Of a DNA stretch of 64,000 nt, positions 1 through 10,900 are shown piece by piece. Both the position numbers and the translations under genes were made by a program. Numbering within the stretch: the first letter of the stretch is position 1; the number at the start of each line of letters is the position of its first letter. The DNA comes from Eleusine coracana subsp. coracana (taxonomy: Eukaryota; Streptophyta; Magnoliopsida; Poales; Poaceae): positions 35,524,658 to 35,588,657 of the forward strand of contig CM064433.1 of the NCBI GenBank assembly GCA_032690845.1, given 5' to 3'. The notes under the pieces were generated by a model. It was not told the DNA's origin. It searched no databases and saw only the letters and a program-made list of their open reading frames with translations.

Positions 1-329
1 GAAAGGATAAAAAAAGTTGTCACGTGTATTCACCTTGTCACATTTGTTTTTGTTAAATGATTTATCTGTTTTAATAGGATAAAAATCTAATGCTTATGAT
101 TCCATTATCACATCATTTATCATATTAATTGAGTTCTAGAAAATTTACTGATGAGCTATTGCACAATAGGATATAAGAGTTCGTTGTGACCCTCGAGATT
201 ATCTCAAGTGACTGACGATAATTATTTGGGACTACAATGAAAAAAAACTTATAAGTGAGAGTGTCCAACAATAATGATAATTAGCTTCGTCCATGAAAAT
301 GCATGGGTCACCCTACTAGTTTACATAAT
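1..329. other. AT-rich stretch, no gene seen
   Basis: No coding frame or clear repeat boundary is visible. It lies just past the 3' end of the decayed minus-strand transposon gene and is probably its 3' flank. Confidence 0.4.
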
Positions 330-352
330 TCAAGCATGATGGGAACTACTAA

Positions 353-628
353 TTAGTCCTTCGTAAGTGGGAGCACGATCTCGACATACTTCTCCACCAT
401 GGTGCGCGCCAAGGGAGTCACCATCCATGATCTGCTCCGCCTCCTCGTCGGTGTAGCCAGGGACGAAGCCACCACTTAGCGCCTCCAGGTTGATGTCCTC
501 GTAATGGGAGCACGAGACCGAGAAGGCGGTCTGCACCTCGAAGTGCAGCGCTTCTCTGATCATCTCATGCCCTCGAGCCGTCGGGGCCTCAACCCGCGCG
601 GGATAAGGGGCATCAGTGCACATGCTGA
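353..628 (-). pseudogene. C-terminal exon of the Transposase_28-like pseudogene (distal part; proximal part at 3501-3613)
   Basis: An acceptor (TTTGCAG at 3620-3614) opens an exon at 3613. It reads VKRKLAES, a stop (TAG at 3587-3585), then REIEEHGVLHAVIENAARIL, and reaches the duplicated target site at 3501-3505. The same frame continues without loss from 628 leftward: GHEMIREALHFEVQTAFSV, SHYEDINLEALSGGFVPGY. A one-base shift near 400 restores MVEKYVEIVLPLTKD and a TAA at 355-353. The block 'F.V..SHY..INLEALS.G' is characteristic of this family's C-terminus. The exon is physically split by the LTR element at 629-3500. Confidence 0.65.
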
Positions 629-908
629 TGTTGAAATATGATCCAAATTATAGTCTCGCTGGGACGTCTAGGAGGTGTGAGAGGTGGAGTCCTCCCACGT
701 TACGGGTCATATTGTGTAGGGATTTATTTTCTTAGTTATCTATTCATATATATACATCTTGTTTGTTGCACGTGTATTCCCCTGCTTTTGTAACTTTCCA
801 TCATATAGTGAAGATCGCCGGTTGGCACCCATCGTATTTTTCCGCAACGGTTTTCCACGTAAAAATCTGTGTCCCGTTCGATCTTGTTTTACGCATTATT
901 TGCTAATA
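629..908 (+). repeat. Left LTR of the 629-3500 element
   Basis: It is 280 bp, matching 3199-3500 almost along its length. It lacks a roughly 20-bp stretch around the GGAAAGAGTTGAGAGAGAC segment that is present in the right copy. A TATA-like run (TATATATAC) lies near 751-759. Confidence 0.85.
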
Positions 909-910
909 AA

Positions 911-928
911 TGGTATTAGAGCCAGGCA
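911..928 (+). promoter_or_regulatory. Primer-binding site, initiator-Met tRNA type
   Basis: TGGTATTAGAGCCAGGCA differs from the common plant Copia primer site TGGTATCAGAGCC by one transition, and it sits 2 bp after the left LTR. Confidence 0.75.
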
Positions 929-3198
929 TAAGATTTGTGAAAAAAAATATTAGGGTTGTTTCCCTATTTCTCGTCGTTGCCGCCGATTTTCACTTTCGCG
1001 CTGTAGCCGGCGCTTCTCTGCTGTGATCTGGCATGATTACGGATTGATTTCCTTTTTTTTTTGAGAAAATTACGGATTGATTTCCGTGTTGGGATGCCAT
1101 AATGATTGTCCCTCCGTGCCCTGATCCACCGAGTTGTTGTTGCGGGAGGCCTGCTGGTGTTTCGCGTCGACCAAATCGACGACACGATGTTTCATCGCTC
1201 GAGTCAAGGCGGAGTTGGTTGTCTGGGATAATTTTTTGCGGTGTTCCGAGGACTGATCAATCGGATCAGAGTTCAAACGGATTAATTCCGTCTTGGCTTC
1301 ACGTTCGGTGACGCGGCGAGTCACGTTTCTTGCGTCCCGTGGTTGTTTCTTGGATTTTCAAGCGACCGATCACCATGCTGCTTCAATCATGCATGAGTCA
1401 GCTTTAGTGATTTCTGACGTGTTCCTGCGCGCGTAGCAGGTTTGAAGATGCTGTTGGTTTTTCGTTTGGCTTTCCTGTCCTGTGCCGTCGTTGGCGACTC
1501 GGCGTATCCATCGAGTCCAAGGCAGGCTAAAGCCGTGTTGGAGTTATACCGGATCCATCTACAAAATCGCTTCTGCTGCTATTCATCGATATCAACAGCT
1601 TCATTGATCACGTCGAGTCGGCGTGATTTTCATCGACTCCAAGACTGATTCCATTTGTCATTGAAGTCACCAGATATTTCAAAAGGCTTCCTTGCTGCTG
1701 TTTCAAACGTGGAGATCCACCGTTGTTCCCTGGAGATCCAATTTTCTTGCCATCAGAAGGATCGCGTACGTACAAAGTTGAAGACAAAATCGGTTTCCGT
1801 TTGGCTGTCTTATTCCGCATTCTTGGTTACTCGACGTATTCGCAGAGAGTCCAGCTATCCAAGGCGGGTTAAAAGCCCACTCGGAGTTTCACTTGTCTCG
1901 CCGAGGAAGTCCATCTTCAAGTTGTACTATGCCGATCTGATCTTCTTCACGCCGCCGTCGCCTGGCATTGTTCCAGTTATCCCGCGCGCTCAGCGTGTTT
2001 GTGATGCCTAGGCCCAAGCGGATTGGACGGATCAATTTCCATGAGTTCGGCGACTCGGCGCAAGCCGTCAGCCGATTTGATGTTTTGCGGCAAGTTCAGT
2101 TGTCGGGGGTACTTTTTTATGGTGGTTAGACGAATCAAAATTTATCAAGTTGATTCCTGTTGCCTCGCATCTTTTGTGCTGCTTGAATCCTCGTTGATTG
2201 ACTGCGCCATGGCCTGCGCTTCTCTGTTTCAATTCTATGATATAGGCAGAGAGAAAAGGCTGTTACAGGATCATCTTTTTCATGGGATCTGTTGTGTTGT
2301 TTTTCCATCAGTCGATGATCCAAGCTGCCTAGTCCGAGTGCAAGTCATCGGACTTCCCACGACAGATCAAAGCTGCTGGGTTAATCATCGTTTCAGCGGA
2401 TCAAGCCGGTTCACTCTTCACCGAAGTTCCTGGCGTTTGAGATGAGAAAAGTTTTCTTCACCCTTCGGTTTCAAGTCCCGAGGAGCTCTATCCGTGCCAG
2501 CGTGATTTCATTGTTTTTTGGCCAATTTTGTCATGCGCGCATATTCAACCAGAAGCTTTTATGTTCTCTTTTGCTATGTGCACACAGGGTATTCTACCAG
2601 GATATTGGTTTTTCCTTTCAATGTTGTGTAAAAATTTCATCTCGATCCATGTGATTGACTCTGTTCAGTCAGTGCTTCCTGATCCTGCATGCGAAGTTGG
2701 TGTTTCTGGCTAGAATTGCTACGCCCATACAGGAATTCTACCAAGAGGATTTTCTCTGTTTTTGCCATGCCTGCGTGATTCTGGTTTTCTGGCTGATGGT
2801 ACACAAAAGTGTATAGGAGTCTACAAATTTTGCTTTGTGCATTCTAAGCATTCAAGAGTTGCTGTAGATTCTATTGCTGGGATTTGTCTTCTGACATGGT
2901 TTCTGCCAAGTCTTATATTAATTGCAAGACCTTGATAATGGTTTATTATTTAGACCATTGATTGTTACGGCTCTGTTGTTTTTGCTCAAAGCAGCAGTTT
3001 TGATGTACTTTTGATCATAAAGAGCATTAATTACTCCGTTGGAAGTGGAGTTATGAATTTTGAGCAATGCTTAACCTTGATTGGTGCTACCATTTGAGCT
3101 TTAGTGACTCGTTAGTATCTGGTGTTATATATTATTGAAGAGAGTTTATTGATGATTCTTCATTTGATACAAGATGAAATTTGTCTCAAAGTGGAGTT

Positions 3199-3500
3199 TG
3201 TTAAAATATGATCCAAATTATAGCCTCGCTGGGACACCTAGGAGGTGTGAGAGGTGGAGTCCTCCCACGTTATGGGCATATTGTGTAGGAATTTATTTCC
3301 TTAGTTATCCGCTCATATATATACATCTTGTGTGTTGCACGGAAAGAGTTGAGAGAGACTTATTGTATTTTCCCTGCTTTTGTAACTCTTCATCATATAG
3401 TGAAGATCGCCGGTTGGTATTCGTGGTTTTTTCCTGCAAGGGTTTTCCACGTAAAAATATGTGTCTCGTTCGATCTTGTTTTACGCATTATTTGCTAATA
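3199..3500 (+). repeat. Right LTR of the 629-3500 element
   Basis: It is 302 bp. It is preceded by a purine-rich GTGGAG stretch and followed at once by the target duplication gctga. Confidence 0.85.
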
Positions 3501-3761
3501 GCTGACCCAAAGGATCCGAGCCGCATTCTCGATGACCGCATGCAGCACACCGTGCTCCTCGATCTCTCGCACATGGGCACCCTGCTAGGACTCTGCCAGC
3601 TTCCTCTTGACCTCTGCAAATCACAAACACATCAGCAGAATGATGACACAGCGCAGAATCGAATGGAAGGGAACTCGACAATACGCATTTCTCTCCCCCC
3701 CCCCCCCCCCTAAGTTGCTCGAAAAGAGCTTTATGGGCCATTGGACCACCGGCGTCTTGAC

Positions 3762-4804
3762 CAGACCCGTCACTGAGCTAGTGCAGCCTATGCGACGGCA
3801 CAGGGCCCCCAAAATACTACAACACATATACATGTATTTCTATTCTACAGCTCATTTGGCCCAATAAAATAACCCAAGCCTGCCCGTACGTTTGCAACAC
3901 TTCAACGTCCAAATTTCTGTTCGACAATTACGTTTCCAACTGTGATACATTCGTGGCTTATCCATCAACTTCTCCTTTCGGTTGTCGCCGCTACTCGGTT
4001 CGTGTTCTTTGGCAGTGCTGAGTCACCGATCTGATCTGGGAGAATACACTAGAAGAGCAGTTCCCTGAGCCTTGCAATCCACGGCCACGGTGCACATCAG
4101 GACTGAAGAGTAGATCATCAAGCAGACAAGCACGCTCTCAATCAAGCATGAATGTTAACTCATCACCATCAGCCTAGGTGAAGCCGATAATTCAGTAGAT
4201 CTCTTTTCTTCAAACATTTGCCAGGTGAATTCAATTGATTAGTGAACTATCTTATTTCTTGTTCATTGCAATCTATTTTTTTAAAGTCGCTAGAAAGGCA
4301 TTAATCATGTCTTCAGTAAATCATGGTTAGGACATATGATTCTGGCTATCAAAAGCGTAGAAAGAAGCAAAGATTTGAGGAACAAAATCAATCTCAGAAA
4401 GAAATAATGCTGATCTAGAGGCAACAGATAATGTTGAGCTAGTTGAAGAAAATAATGCTCATCTAGAGGCAGAAAAATAATGATGGTGAACTGGAGGCTG
4501 AAGAAAATAATATTGACTCATTTCAGCTGATATATTTGACGATCCTAGGTAGCAAAAGAACTACATCACAATCTAGTCTGGTTGTATTTGACCTAGGTAC
4601 TGGAACTACATTACAATCTACTTCCACCGTATTTTAATTCATGACGTTCAGAGAAGAATAGCTAGTTCATTTTTAGTTTAATTTATTGTCTGAAGCATCA
4701 ACAATTAATAGCCGAAGGTAATATATATTATCGTACTTGTATACTATATGGGGTCTCATTTTGAATTTTTGCACTGGGCCTTGGATTTTGCCGGGACGGC
4801 CCTG
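3762..4804 (+). mobile_element. hAT-family deletion derivative with transposase N-terminal remnant
   Basis: The left end begins CAGACCCGTCACTGAGC. The right end, read on the other strand, begins CAGGGCCGTCCCGGCAAAA. These form an imperfect terminal inverted repeat of the CAGGG.CGTCC hAT type. The 8-bp flanks are gtcttgac (3754-3761) and gtctcgac (4805-4812), matching at 7 of 8 positions, as expected for a hAT target duplication. Internally, from 4324, the frame reads YDSGYQKRRKKQRFEEQNQSQK, then acidic repeats with stops, then IFDDPR. This resembles the N-terminus of plant hAT transposases with a TTF-type zinc finger. No catalytic or dimerisation domain is present, so the copy is inactive. 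Confidence 0.7.
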
Positions 4805-4812
4805 GTCTCGAC

Positions 4813-5337
4813 AAGGGCCTTCGAGGATGCCTTAGCCGCTTTCCTCTACAGACCGTCTCGTCACGAAGGGAAGTCTCGAGCGTATATATGGCCTTGGCCT
4901 TGGGCGCGGCCAACGCTACGGCGTCGCATGCTCCTTCCAGGTCGTCTCGAGCTCATGCTCCATCCTACCGACCGATGAGCCATCTCGCTCGACCTGGGCC
5001 TGCAGGTTTCGAAGTTCGCTCTCGAGATCCTCGACACCTCGGCAAACATCTTGCTCTGCTGTCTGGGTGGCCGTCTCCGCTCGGCGAGCGTCGTCTAACT
5101 CCCGCTGGAGCCATTGGGCCAATCATTCTCCTCGTCCAGCCCGTGCTGCAACGCGCATGCAGCCTCGGCCAGATTTTGCACCCGGGCGGTAACTCCGTCC
5201 TGCACCCGCTTCCGCTCCGCTGCAGCAAGGATGATGGCGACAAGCTCCGGAGACCTTGGACCCTCCAGGGCAAGGGCAGCCGGGGCAGGAGGCCTTATTT
5301 CACTGAGGTCCGCATCACCTGCATCGGTTGTTGAGAT
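4813..5337 (-). pseudogene. Coiled-coil exon of the Transposase_28-like pseudogene
   Basis: From 5337 leftward the frame reads STTDAGDADLSEIRPPAP, then a helical block (ELVAIILAAAERKRVQDGV ... ACALQHGLDEE). It then shifts frame near 5120 into WLQRELDDARRAETATQTAE and ESELRNLQAQVERDGSS, a heptad-like, Glu/Arg/Leu-rich coiled coil with a stop after HATP near 4916. This Ala/Glu/Arg-rich coiled coil is typical of the central part of the family. It ends where the hAT derivative was inserted. Confidence 0.6.
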
Positions 5338-5657
5338 CTAGCAAAAAAGCATTCAGCAAAATTTCACCGAAATATCAGAAATATCATATTTATCGGTGAG
5401 ATTCGATATAATTTTTATCGTAGAAATTTTATCGTCAAGTATGTTGATTTAACGAAAACTACTTTCATTGTATATGTAACTATGATAGTTTATAAAGTTA
5501 AGACCATTTCCTCGCAAATCATGCAAAAAGTTTTGAAAAATAATTTATTTTATTGGTCTAAATCAACGATATTTTTGTAATATCGTATTTATCGGTGACC
5601 TCCGATATTTTTTATGTACCGATTTTTTTCCCGAGACTCGAGATAACCGTCACTCAC
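5338..5657 (-). other. Intron of the Transposase_28-like pseudogene, with an internal short direct repeat
   Basis: The bounds are a GTGAGT donor (5657 downward) and a ...GCTAG acceptor (5340-5338), giving 320 bp. It is strongly AT-rich. Two segments, around 5371-5410 and 5577-5612, share the phrase ATATTTATCGGTGA followed by a CGATAT-like motif. They may be a degenerate repeat or the ends of a small MITE. No coding is visible. Confidence 0.5.
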
Positions 5658-5996
5658 TTTCTCTTCACGGCAAAAGCAGCCTCGCGGATCAAGTCCTTAT
5701 GGGTCAGCTTAGGCTGCAGGCCTCCTGCTGTGTGTTTCAGCGAGACAACATGATGGTTCACGATGGGTGGGCTTGCCGTCGCCTCCTTGTCTCGCCCCTG
5801 CTTCTGAGAGACCACAATAGAAGAGTAAGTCACCATCGTGGAGGCATCATCACTGCCACCATGACTGCTCTCACTGTCGTCCGTCTTCTTCATCTGCTTT
5901 TAGGCCTTCTGCGCGTCCTTCACCTATTGGGCGTGGAGGCGATTCTGCTGCCTCTGAATCGCATCCTCAGGCACCAGAGGACGCTGAGTCATGGAT
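5658..5996 (-). pseudogene. Linker exon of the Transposase_28-like pseudogene
   Basis: Read from 5996 leftward, this exon begins MTQRPLVPEDAIQRQQNRL, passes two in-frame stops (after HAQ and after QKA) and continues as a Ser/Asp-rich low-complexity linker (KKTDDSESSHGGSDD), then a tail ending AAFAVKRK. A canonical donor (GTGAGT) follows immediately. It is hydrophilic with no catalytic motif. It belongs to the same minus-strand gene by position, direction and splice phase. Confidence is limited because linker regions of this family diverge fast. Confidence 0.55.
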
Positions 5997-6214
5997 GCCA
6001 CTGGTCAAGTCCCGCTGCACATGGTCACGCGCCGAAATGCAGGCCGTCAAAACACAAAGAGGGAAAGTGCAAACATAAAGAAAATTTGGAGCACAATATG
6101 ACTTACCAAATCAATGCCCCTTGAACTACCATACTTTGGAAGGCAAAAACAGGCTAGGTAGGAGCAGCGCCACGTGAACTCTCCTCGTCACCTCCATGCC
6201 ATGAAGCAGGTTTG

Positions 6215-7922
6215 TGTGACACCCCTACTACCATACTAGAGTCATCCCCACATGAACATGAGCCTAGGACAAAAATTTGAATTTAAATCTGATCAATTTT
6301 GAAAGCAATTTAAGTAAATTTAAATGCCATGAATCGAATATGGCTCTCATGCATTGCACCGTTTGCATCATGTAGATCACGAGGTGAACCACGTGAAGAT
6401 GGGACCAAAGCAGGATCCAGAAGGACCCGGTGATGTTTCAACTGACCAGGAGAAGAACCCAGGCAAGCCTCGGTGCATCCCATCTGTTTTAATCTTTTTA
6501 CTTTATCACTAGTTAGGGATGTAGGCTTGTTTGTGCATTAAGTTGGTAGGAGTTATTTGGAAATCTAGCATTGCAGTAGGTCCCTTCTTCCCGATAATTA
6601 GCCTCAGAACGGTAGTCGCTCTGTCTAATTTAGGATGACTATTCATCAAGTGGTATGGAGATCACTCGTAGACAGGAAATCTTATCACTGGGGGACGATG
6701 TTGGATGAAGGAAAGTGGGGATGAGGTCACAATGAGGACCGGACGGGAAACTAGGTGGAAAGGGAAGGACAGCTTGTCTTCAAGGAGGTAGCCCCGTCCG
6801 AGTCATCTAAGGCTACGCCTCGTGTCCAGCCTATGGGATCAAGTTTGAACATACTGTTTGCATGCTGGAGTTATGGGCCCATAAACTGATGTAGCTACGA
6901 CTACTGCTTGGTCGGAAGGTACCCTGATCCTTGAGGTGGAACTGGGGCTGAGAGGAGGGAGCAATCCACCCACGGATGGCGGCACGGGGCGTATCGCATT
7001 GGGTGACCCTTCTCGGGGGAGCCAGGCTCGGAAGACCCTGCGGTATCGTAAGCAAAAAGTTGCTCCATGCGGCGTCCAGAAGCGCGTATGAGTCGTGCAA
7101 GCAGGTTGCTCTGACAGGATGTAAATCGATTCGAGTCGCTGCCCCTCACAGTAACGAGTACCACTTGATCGCTACTCCAGAATAGTATCAGAAACCATTA
7201 AGATGATGAGTGGGTTTAATACTGCTGTCTGGAATTATTAAGAGTGTAGTTCAACCTTGATTGTTATAGCTTTAGTTCAATCTAAATTTATTATTCCGCA
7301 TGACAACTTAACTTGATGCTAAAACTTGAAAAATAAGGATCCACTATTAGGCTGGCTTTCTGGCAACATAAACCATATCTCTAGCGTTTGCATGTCAAGT
7401 TATCGGTCGTAGCTGGCCATTTTGACGGGTCAGTCTTGCTGAGTAAATTAGTTACTCATGGCGTAGCTCTATGTGGTTTTCAGATGACCAGGGTGGAGAC
7501 TGCCACTGTGGTGGGAGGTTCCATTGAGAAGGCCAATGTCATGACTGTTGGAATATTGAGTGAGAGTTGTGCACCAATGATGATGAGGAGTAGTCTATTG
7601 ATTGCCGGCACGGTGTTTCGGGCAATACACCTATCATGGCCAGATTTTCAATGTGTGTCACCGTAAGAGGGCGATTGTATCCTACTTATCTCGTCGAGCC
7701 ATTTAAGTACTATCGAACAGTTTTGGTTCCGCATTTTATTTGTTAAAACCCTGGTTTGTAATATAAATTCGCATTTATATAAAAACTCTGTACTCTACCT
7801 ATGTTCTTGTTTCAACTATATTCTTCTGTCATGTGTTGTATTATTGGGCGTCACAGTGTGTGTCATCACCCGAGAAAGATCCTGGAATGGAATCGTCTCC
7901 ATGGTAAGACGGTTCTGTTATA
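6215..7922 (+). mobile_element. Solo LTR of the long-LTR Gypsy family, internally deleted (copy A)
   Basis: It starts TGTGACACC and ends TGTTATA (ancestral TGTGACA). It is flanked by a perfect 5-bp duplication, gtttg, at 6210-6214 and 7923-7927. The 3' portion (from about 6360) is highly similar to 36530-38100 and 60460-62000, for example the TGTAAATCGATTCGAGTCGC phrase. The AT-rich and GC-rich first half seen in copies C and D is almost wholly missing, so it is 1.7 kb instead of 3.7-4.2 kb. No internal retroelement genes remain. It is inserted in the Transposase_28-like pseudogene. Confidence 0.8.
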
Positions 7923-7927
7923 GTTTG

Positions 7928-8520
7928 TGTCCATCACGCTGGCACCGACGACGTAACTCTCGGCCCGCACCACGAACATGGGGAGCGAACACGCCATCAG
8001 AGGCGCGAACCTCCGCCTGTGGTACAATTCGATGACCCCGACCTTGTCAAGGCCGTTCACCTCCAACTGGGCGATGGCAGTGATGGCATTGTTGACCCAT
8101 GCCTTCTCCACGCTAGGCACACCCCACCTCCAGCACTCCTGTGCCTCACTGATCGTGTGACCAGCGTACGCCACAAAGCGATGGATCCCGTCATTATGGA
8201 TGTAGATCCACCTCGAGTGCCACCCCTGATGTGTAGTCAGCATCGGCATTGAGATGTAGTTCGATGTGCGCGTCGACTTGAGGTGGATCCCTACACACCT
8301 GATGGAGGCGGGTACCCGCTTGTACTGGCCAGTCGATACGTCTGGATTGAGGCGGAGAAGAAGTGATGCCATAGTTCAAAGTTGGGCTAACACGAAGAAG
8401 GTTGAGTCAAGTGCTGCAGCTCCATGTCGTTGTAGTGAAGCAGCCGGTAGTGGAAGTGCGCGAATGACACCAAGTAACTAGGCGGTAGCGCCGGTGGGCC
8501 TCGGCACCTAGCACCAACCA
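7928..8520 (-). pseudogene. N-terminal domain exon of the Transposase_28-like pseudogene
   Basis: The leading part shows a segment ending HYRLLHYNDMELQHLTQ. A stop codon follows, then PNFELWHHFF, which matches the family order of a helical 'LELHHL' block followed by 'FELW..FF'. The main open stretch (8372 leftward) carries IHLKSTRTSNYIS, GWHSRWIYIHND, EAQECWRWGVPS and YHRRRFAPLM, all hallmarks of the family's conserved domain. The frame ends where a solo LTR was inserted; the 5-bp duplication gtttg flanks it at 6210-6214 and 7923-7927. The domain reads well over about 140 residues but is separated from the upstream block by a stop, so this is a remnant. Confidence 0.7.
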
Positions 8521-9282
8521 TTCAATCACATCGGAGCATGGATGGAGGAGACCGGTGGTGATGAAGTTCTCCTGATCCCCCTAACCAACTGACAAGTGGT
8601 TCTAGTCGACCATGGAAAGGGAAGCGGTGGGCGAGATGCGAAAGGAGAAAATGACTGCTACAGCAATTTCAGAGCTGGCAAGGAGAGCTCTGTTTCTTGA
8701 TTGAACGCAGGGGACACAAAGAGGCAAAAGGGCGGAAGGAGGGAAGCTATATGGTCCAACGTGCCCTATTTTAAATAGGCGACTTGCCTTAGAACCACAC
8801 CCCACTCGATTTGGCTCGTGGGGCCTCTCATCACCTACATGAGCTAAACCCCTTAACTCCACATCACTCGGGCCCACCACAACTACCACGCCACGCATAT
8901 TGTGAGATCGCCACCACTCTGAGCCTGGTCCCACCATGTGACACACGTGAGGTAAATCCACAATGTCCCTCCTCGGAATGTGGGGAAATGGTTCTATGAT
9001 CTCCATAACTGAAAACGTGGGGAAACACATCGTACTCCATTTAAATCCCCATGTCCTTCTTTAGTCCTACGATATCCAAGCCTTCTGTCCCAGCAGCTCC
9101 GTCTTGACAAATGAAAGGTGAGTCGTGAAACAGTCAACGTCGTGGGTGTCAATCCATGTAGGTAAGATGGGATAAGTGGCTGAAAACTTTCTCGACGGCC
9201 CATAACCAGCTAGAGTTCAAAGGCCGGCCCCATGAAGGGTTCGATGGTCGCTCTATGTGCAATCTGAGTGAGTGGTGACAAG
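8521..9282 (-). other. Probable leader and promoter side of the minus-strand transposon gene
   Basis: On the minus strand a TATA-like CTATTTAAAATAG (8766-8778) is followed by a leader ending at a possible ATG near 8610. This fits a promoter for the decayed gene to the left. The open frame at 8602-9030 has no recognisable motif and looks incidental. Nothing else is supported. Confidence 0.3.
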
Positions 9283-10584
9283 TAGGGATGAAAGCGGATC
9301 GGATCAGATTGGATAATGCCTTTCCCAAATCCTAATCCTCAATTGTTTGTCGGATTCGAGGCAGAACGGACAATACACGGATGCGGATACTGCTATAGAT
9401 TTTTTTGTATGACGGAGATGGTACGGATTTGGACCGAAGGCGGATCAGAAGTGGAATTTTGTTGGATAATGTGTCTTATGTATCTTATCATAGAAAAATA
9501 CACATTGATTGATAATTTATGTAATAAACTTATAAACTTATGCAACTATAATATAATATAACATAAAATGTTGATTGAAACAATCTATCTATTTAATAAT
9601 AAAAAAAGATGACTTTCCAACCATGGTGTCTAGAAACAAGAGAAATAGGCTATAAATTCCCACAAAAAAGAAAAACATCCGACTTTTAATTTACACCGAA
9701 GAAGTTTACAAAGAAAATCCGACCCTTATCTCTACATAACAAAATCTAGGTCACGTAGGCCCAAAAACACGTTCCATCCTCCTTACGCCAAGAAGAGCAA
9801 GGACGGATACCGATGACACGCCTAATGTTCAACACGGAGCTGGATTCAGGTACGTAAACTAGCTATACACATCTGCACACGAACCTTGAATCCTATTTTA
9901 TTGACGGATTTATTTTTTCAGTTTCTACTATCATACAATATCCGGCCCCTAAACAGTTGTCCTCACTCTACCCTGCAATTCAATGTTACCCAATCTAGCA
10001 GTTCGAAGAAAACAGCATGCATGGAACTGAATAGGCATGCATAGGCAAAAGAAGAGTAATAGATAAATGAAGTCGATATGTTAGATGGAATCAGGGACCA
10101 ATGAACGGATTACGAGAGCACAGAGTAATCCATTAACTGGGGGACGTTTGTGCAGGGTCGGCATAGATAGCTGCAGATACAAGATTTGTCATCACATCCG
10201 AATGCAATATGAGATAGGAGATGTTAGAACAAGGTAACATGACATGAGAGGCAGAGCATGGATATATATCATCTTTACTGATACTATCATGAGATCAGCA
10301 CTCAGGCGTTACAGTGGTAACACCATGGCGGCAACCATCACCAGTCGTCACCTCGGTGTGAGCTCCATCAGGAGCTGGCAAAGAATAAATCCAATACATG
10401 GAAAGTTAATTATAGTGTATCAAAGACAAGACGTTCCTGCTAATAATCATAATGGAGACAATGGAAACACGAGACAATGAACGCAACAACATACGAGAGC
10501 TATATGCATTGCCATACCTCTTCTCAGTGTTCTAATATCTACTTTTTTCCTTTTTGCTTTCTAAGTGAATGAGCATCCCTAGTA
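9283..10584. other. Unassigned AT-rich DNA, possibly beginning with a hAT end
   Basis: TAGGGATGAAAGCGGATCGG at about 9286 resembles the terminal repeat of Ac-like hAT elements. A matching right end with an 8-bp duplication was not found; the nearest CATCCCTA, near 10573, has unrelated flanks. The rest shows no gene. Confidence 0.3.
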
Positions 10585-10900
10585 TGTTAGAATTTGGCCC
10601 ATTTTTATGTGGCCCATTCAGGATAAATTCTAAACTAATAAGTGGTTGTTGGATTTAGTCCCATCTTGCTAGTCTATGATGGTCCATACCAATTTAAATA
10701 ACAACACTTCTACCCATGGCTGAATAAAGAAAGCATTGGAAGAGAAAGAGAACAAAGTTATGAGTACACATGCACGTGCTTTTTCGCGTATTATCCTGCA
10801 TGACATGTGAACCTGTTTCATCTAACATCCTCGTGCGCTTTTTCGTGTATTATTCCGCGTGACTTGTGAACCTATTTCATCTGACATCCTCACCCCCCGA
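10585..10900 (+). repeat. LTR-like fragment with a 57-59 bp tandem duplication
   Basis: It begins TGTTAGAATTTGGCCCA, a typical Copia LTR opening. At 10775-10831 and 10832-10890 a unit starting CGTGC(GC)TTTTTCG and ending CATCCT is tandemly duplicated with several substitutions. No second LTR, primer site or duplication of the target was found, so this is at most a truncated LTR. Confidence 0.4.

Larger units (their letters stand above)
629..3500 (+). mobile_element. Non-autonomous LTR retrotransposon (TRIM/LARD-like), 2.87 kb
   Basis: Two directly repeated LTRs begin TGTT(G/A)AAATATGATCC and end GCTAATA. Between them is about 2.29 kb with no gag or pol motif on either strand. A primer-binding site of the initiator-Met tRNA type (TGGTATTAGAGCCAGG) starts 2 bp after the left LTR. 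A 5-bp target duplication, gctga, is perfect at 624-628 and 3501-3505. The element is inserted in the C-terminal exon of the Transposase_28-like pseudogene, and removing it with one gctga restores that reading frame. It would depend on another Copia-type element for its proteins. Only short, unconvincing open frames are found inside. Confidence 0.85.
353..8520 (-). pseudogene. Transposase_28-like ('putative gypsy-type transposon') pseudogene, whole locus
   Basis: This locus reads right to left and is a decayed copy of a gene family that is abundant in grass genomes and annotated as putative gypsy-type transposon protein. Its molecular role is not established. The recognisable order is a leader and first exon near 8380-8520, the conserved N-terminal domain (7928-8372), a linker exon (5658-5996), a coiled-coil exon (4813-5337), and a C-terminal exon split into 3501-3613 and 353-628. 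In-frame stops and frameshifts occur in every part. Three mobile elements with target-site duplications interrupt it: an LTR element at 629, a hAT derivative at 3762 and a solo LTR at 6215. It cannot encode a protein. The family assignment rests on remembered motifs such as GWHS.W, ESWRWGVP-like and YH.RR.APLM. Confidence 0.7.

Noticed and set aside
9286..10584. Complete Ac-like hAT element starting TAGGGATGAAA
   Set aside because: The only candidate right end (near 10573) lacks a matching 8-bp duplication and the interior has no transposase motif.
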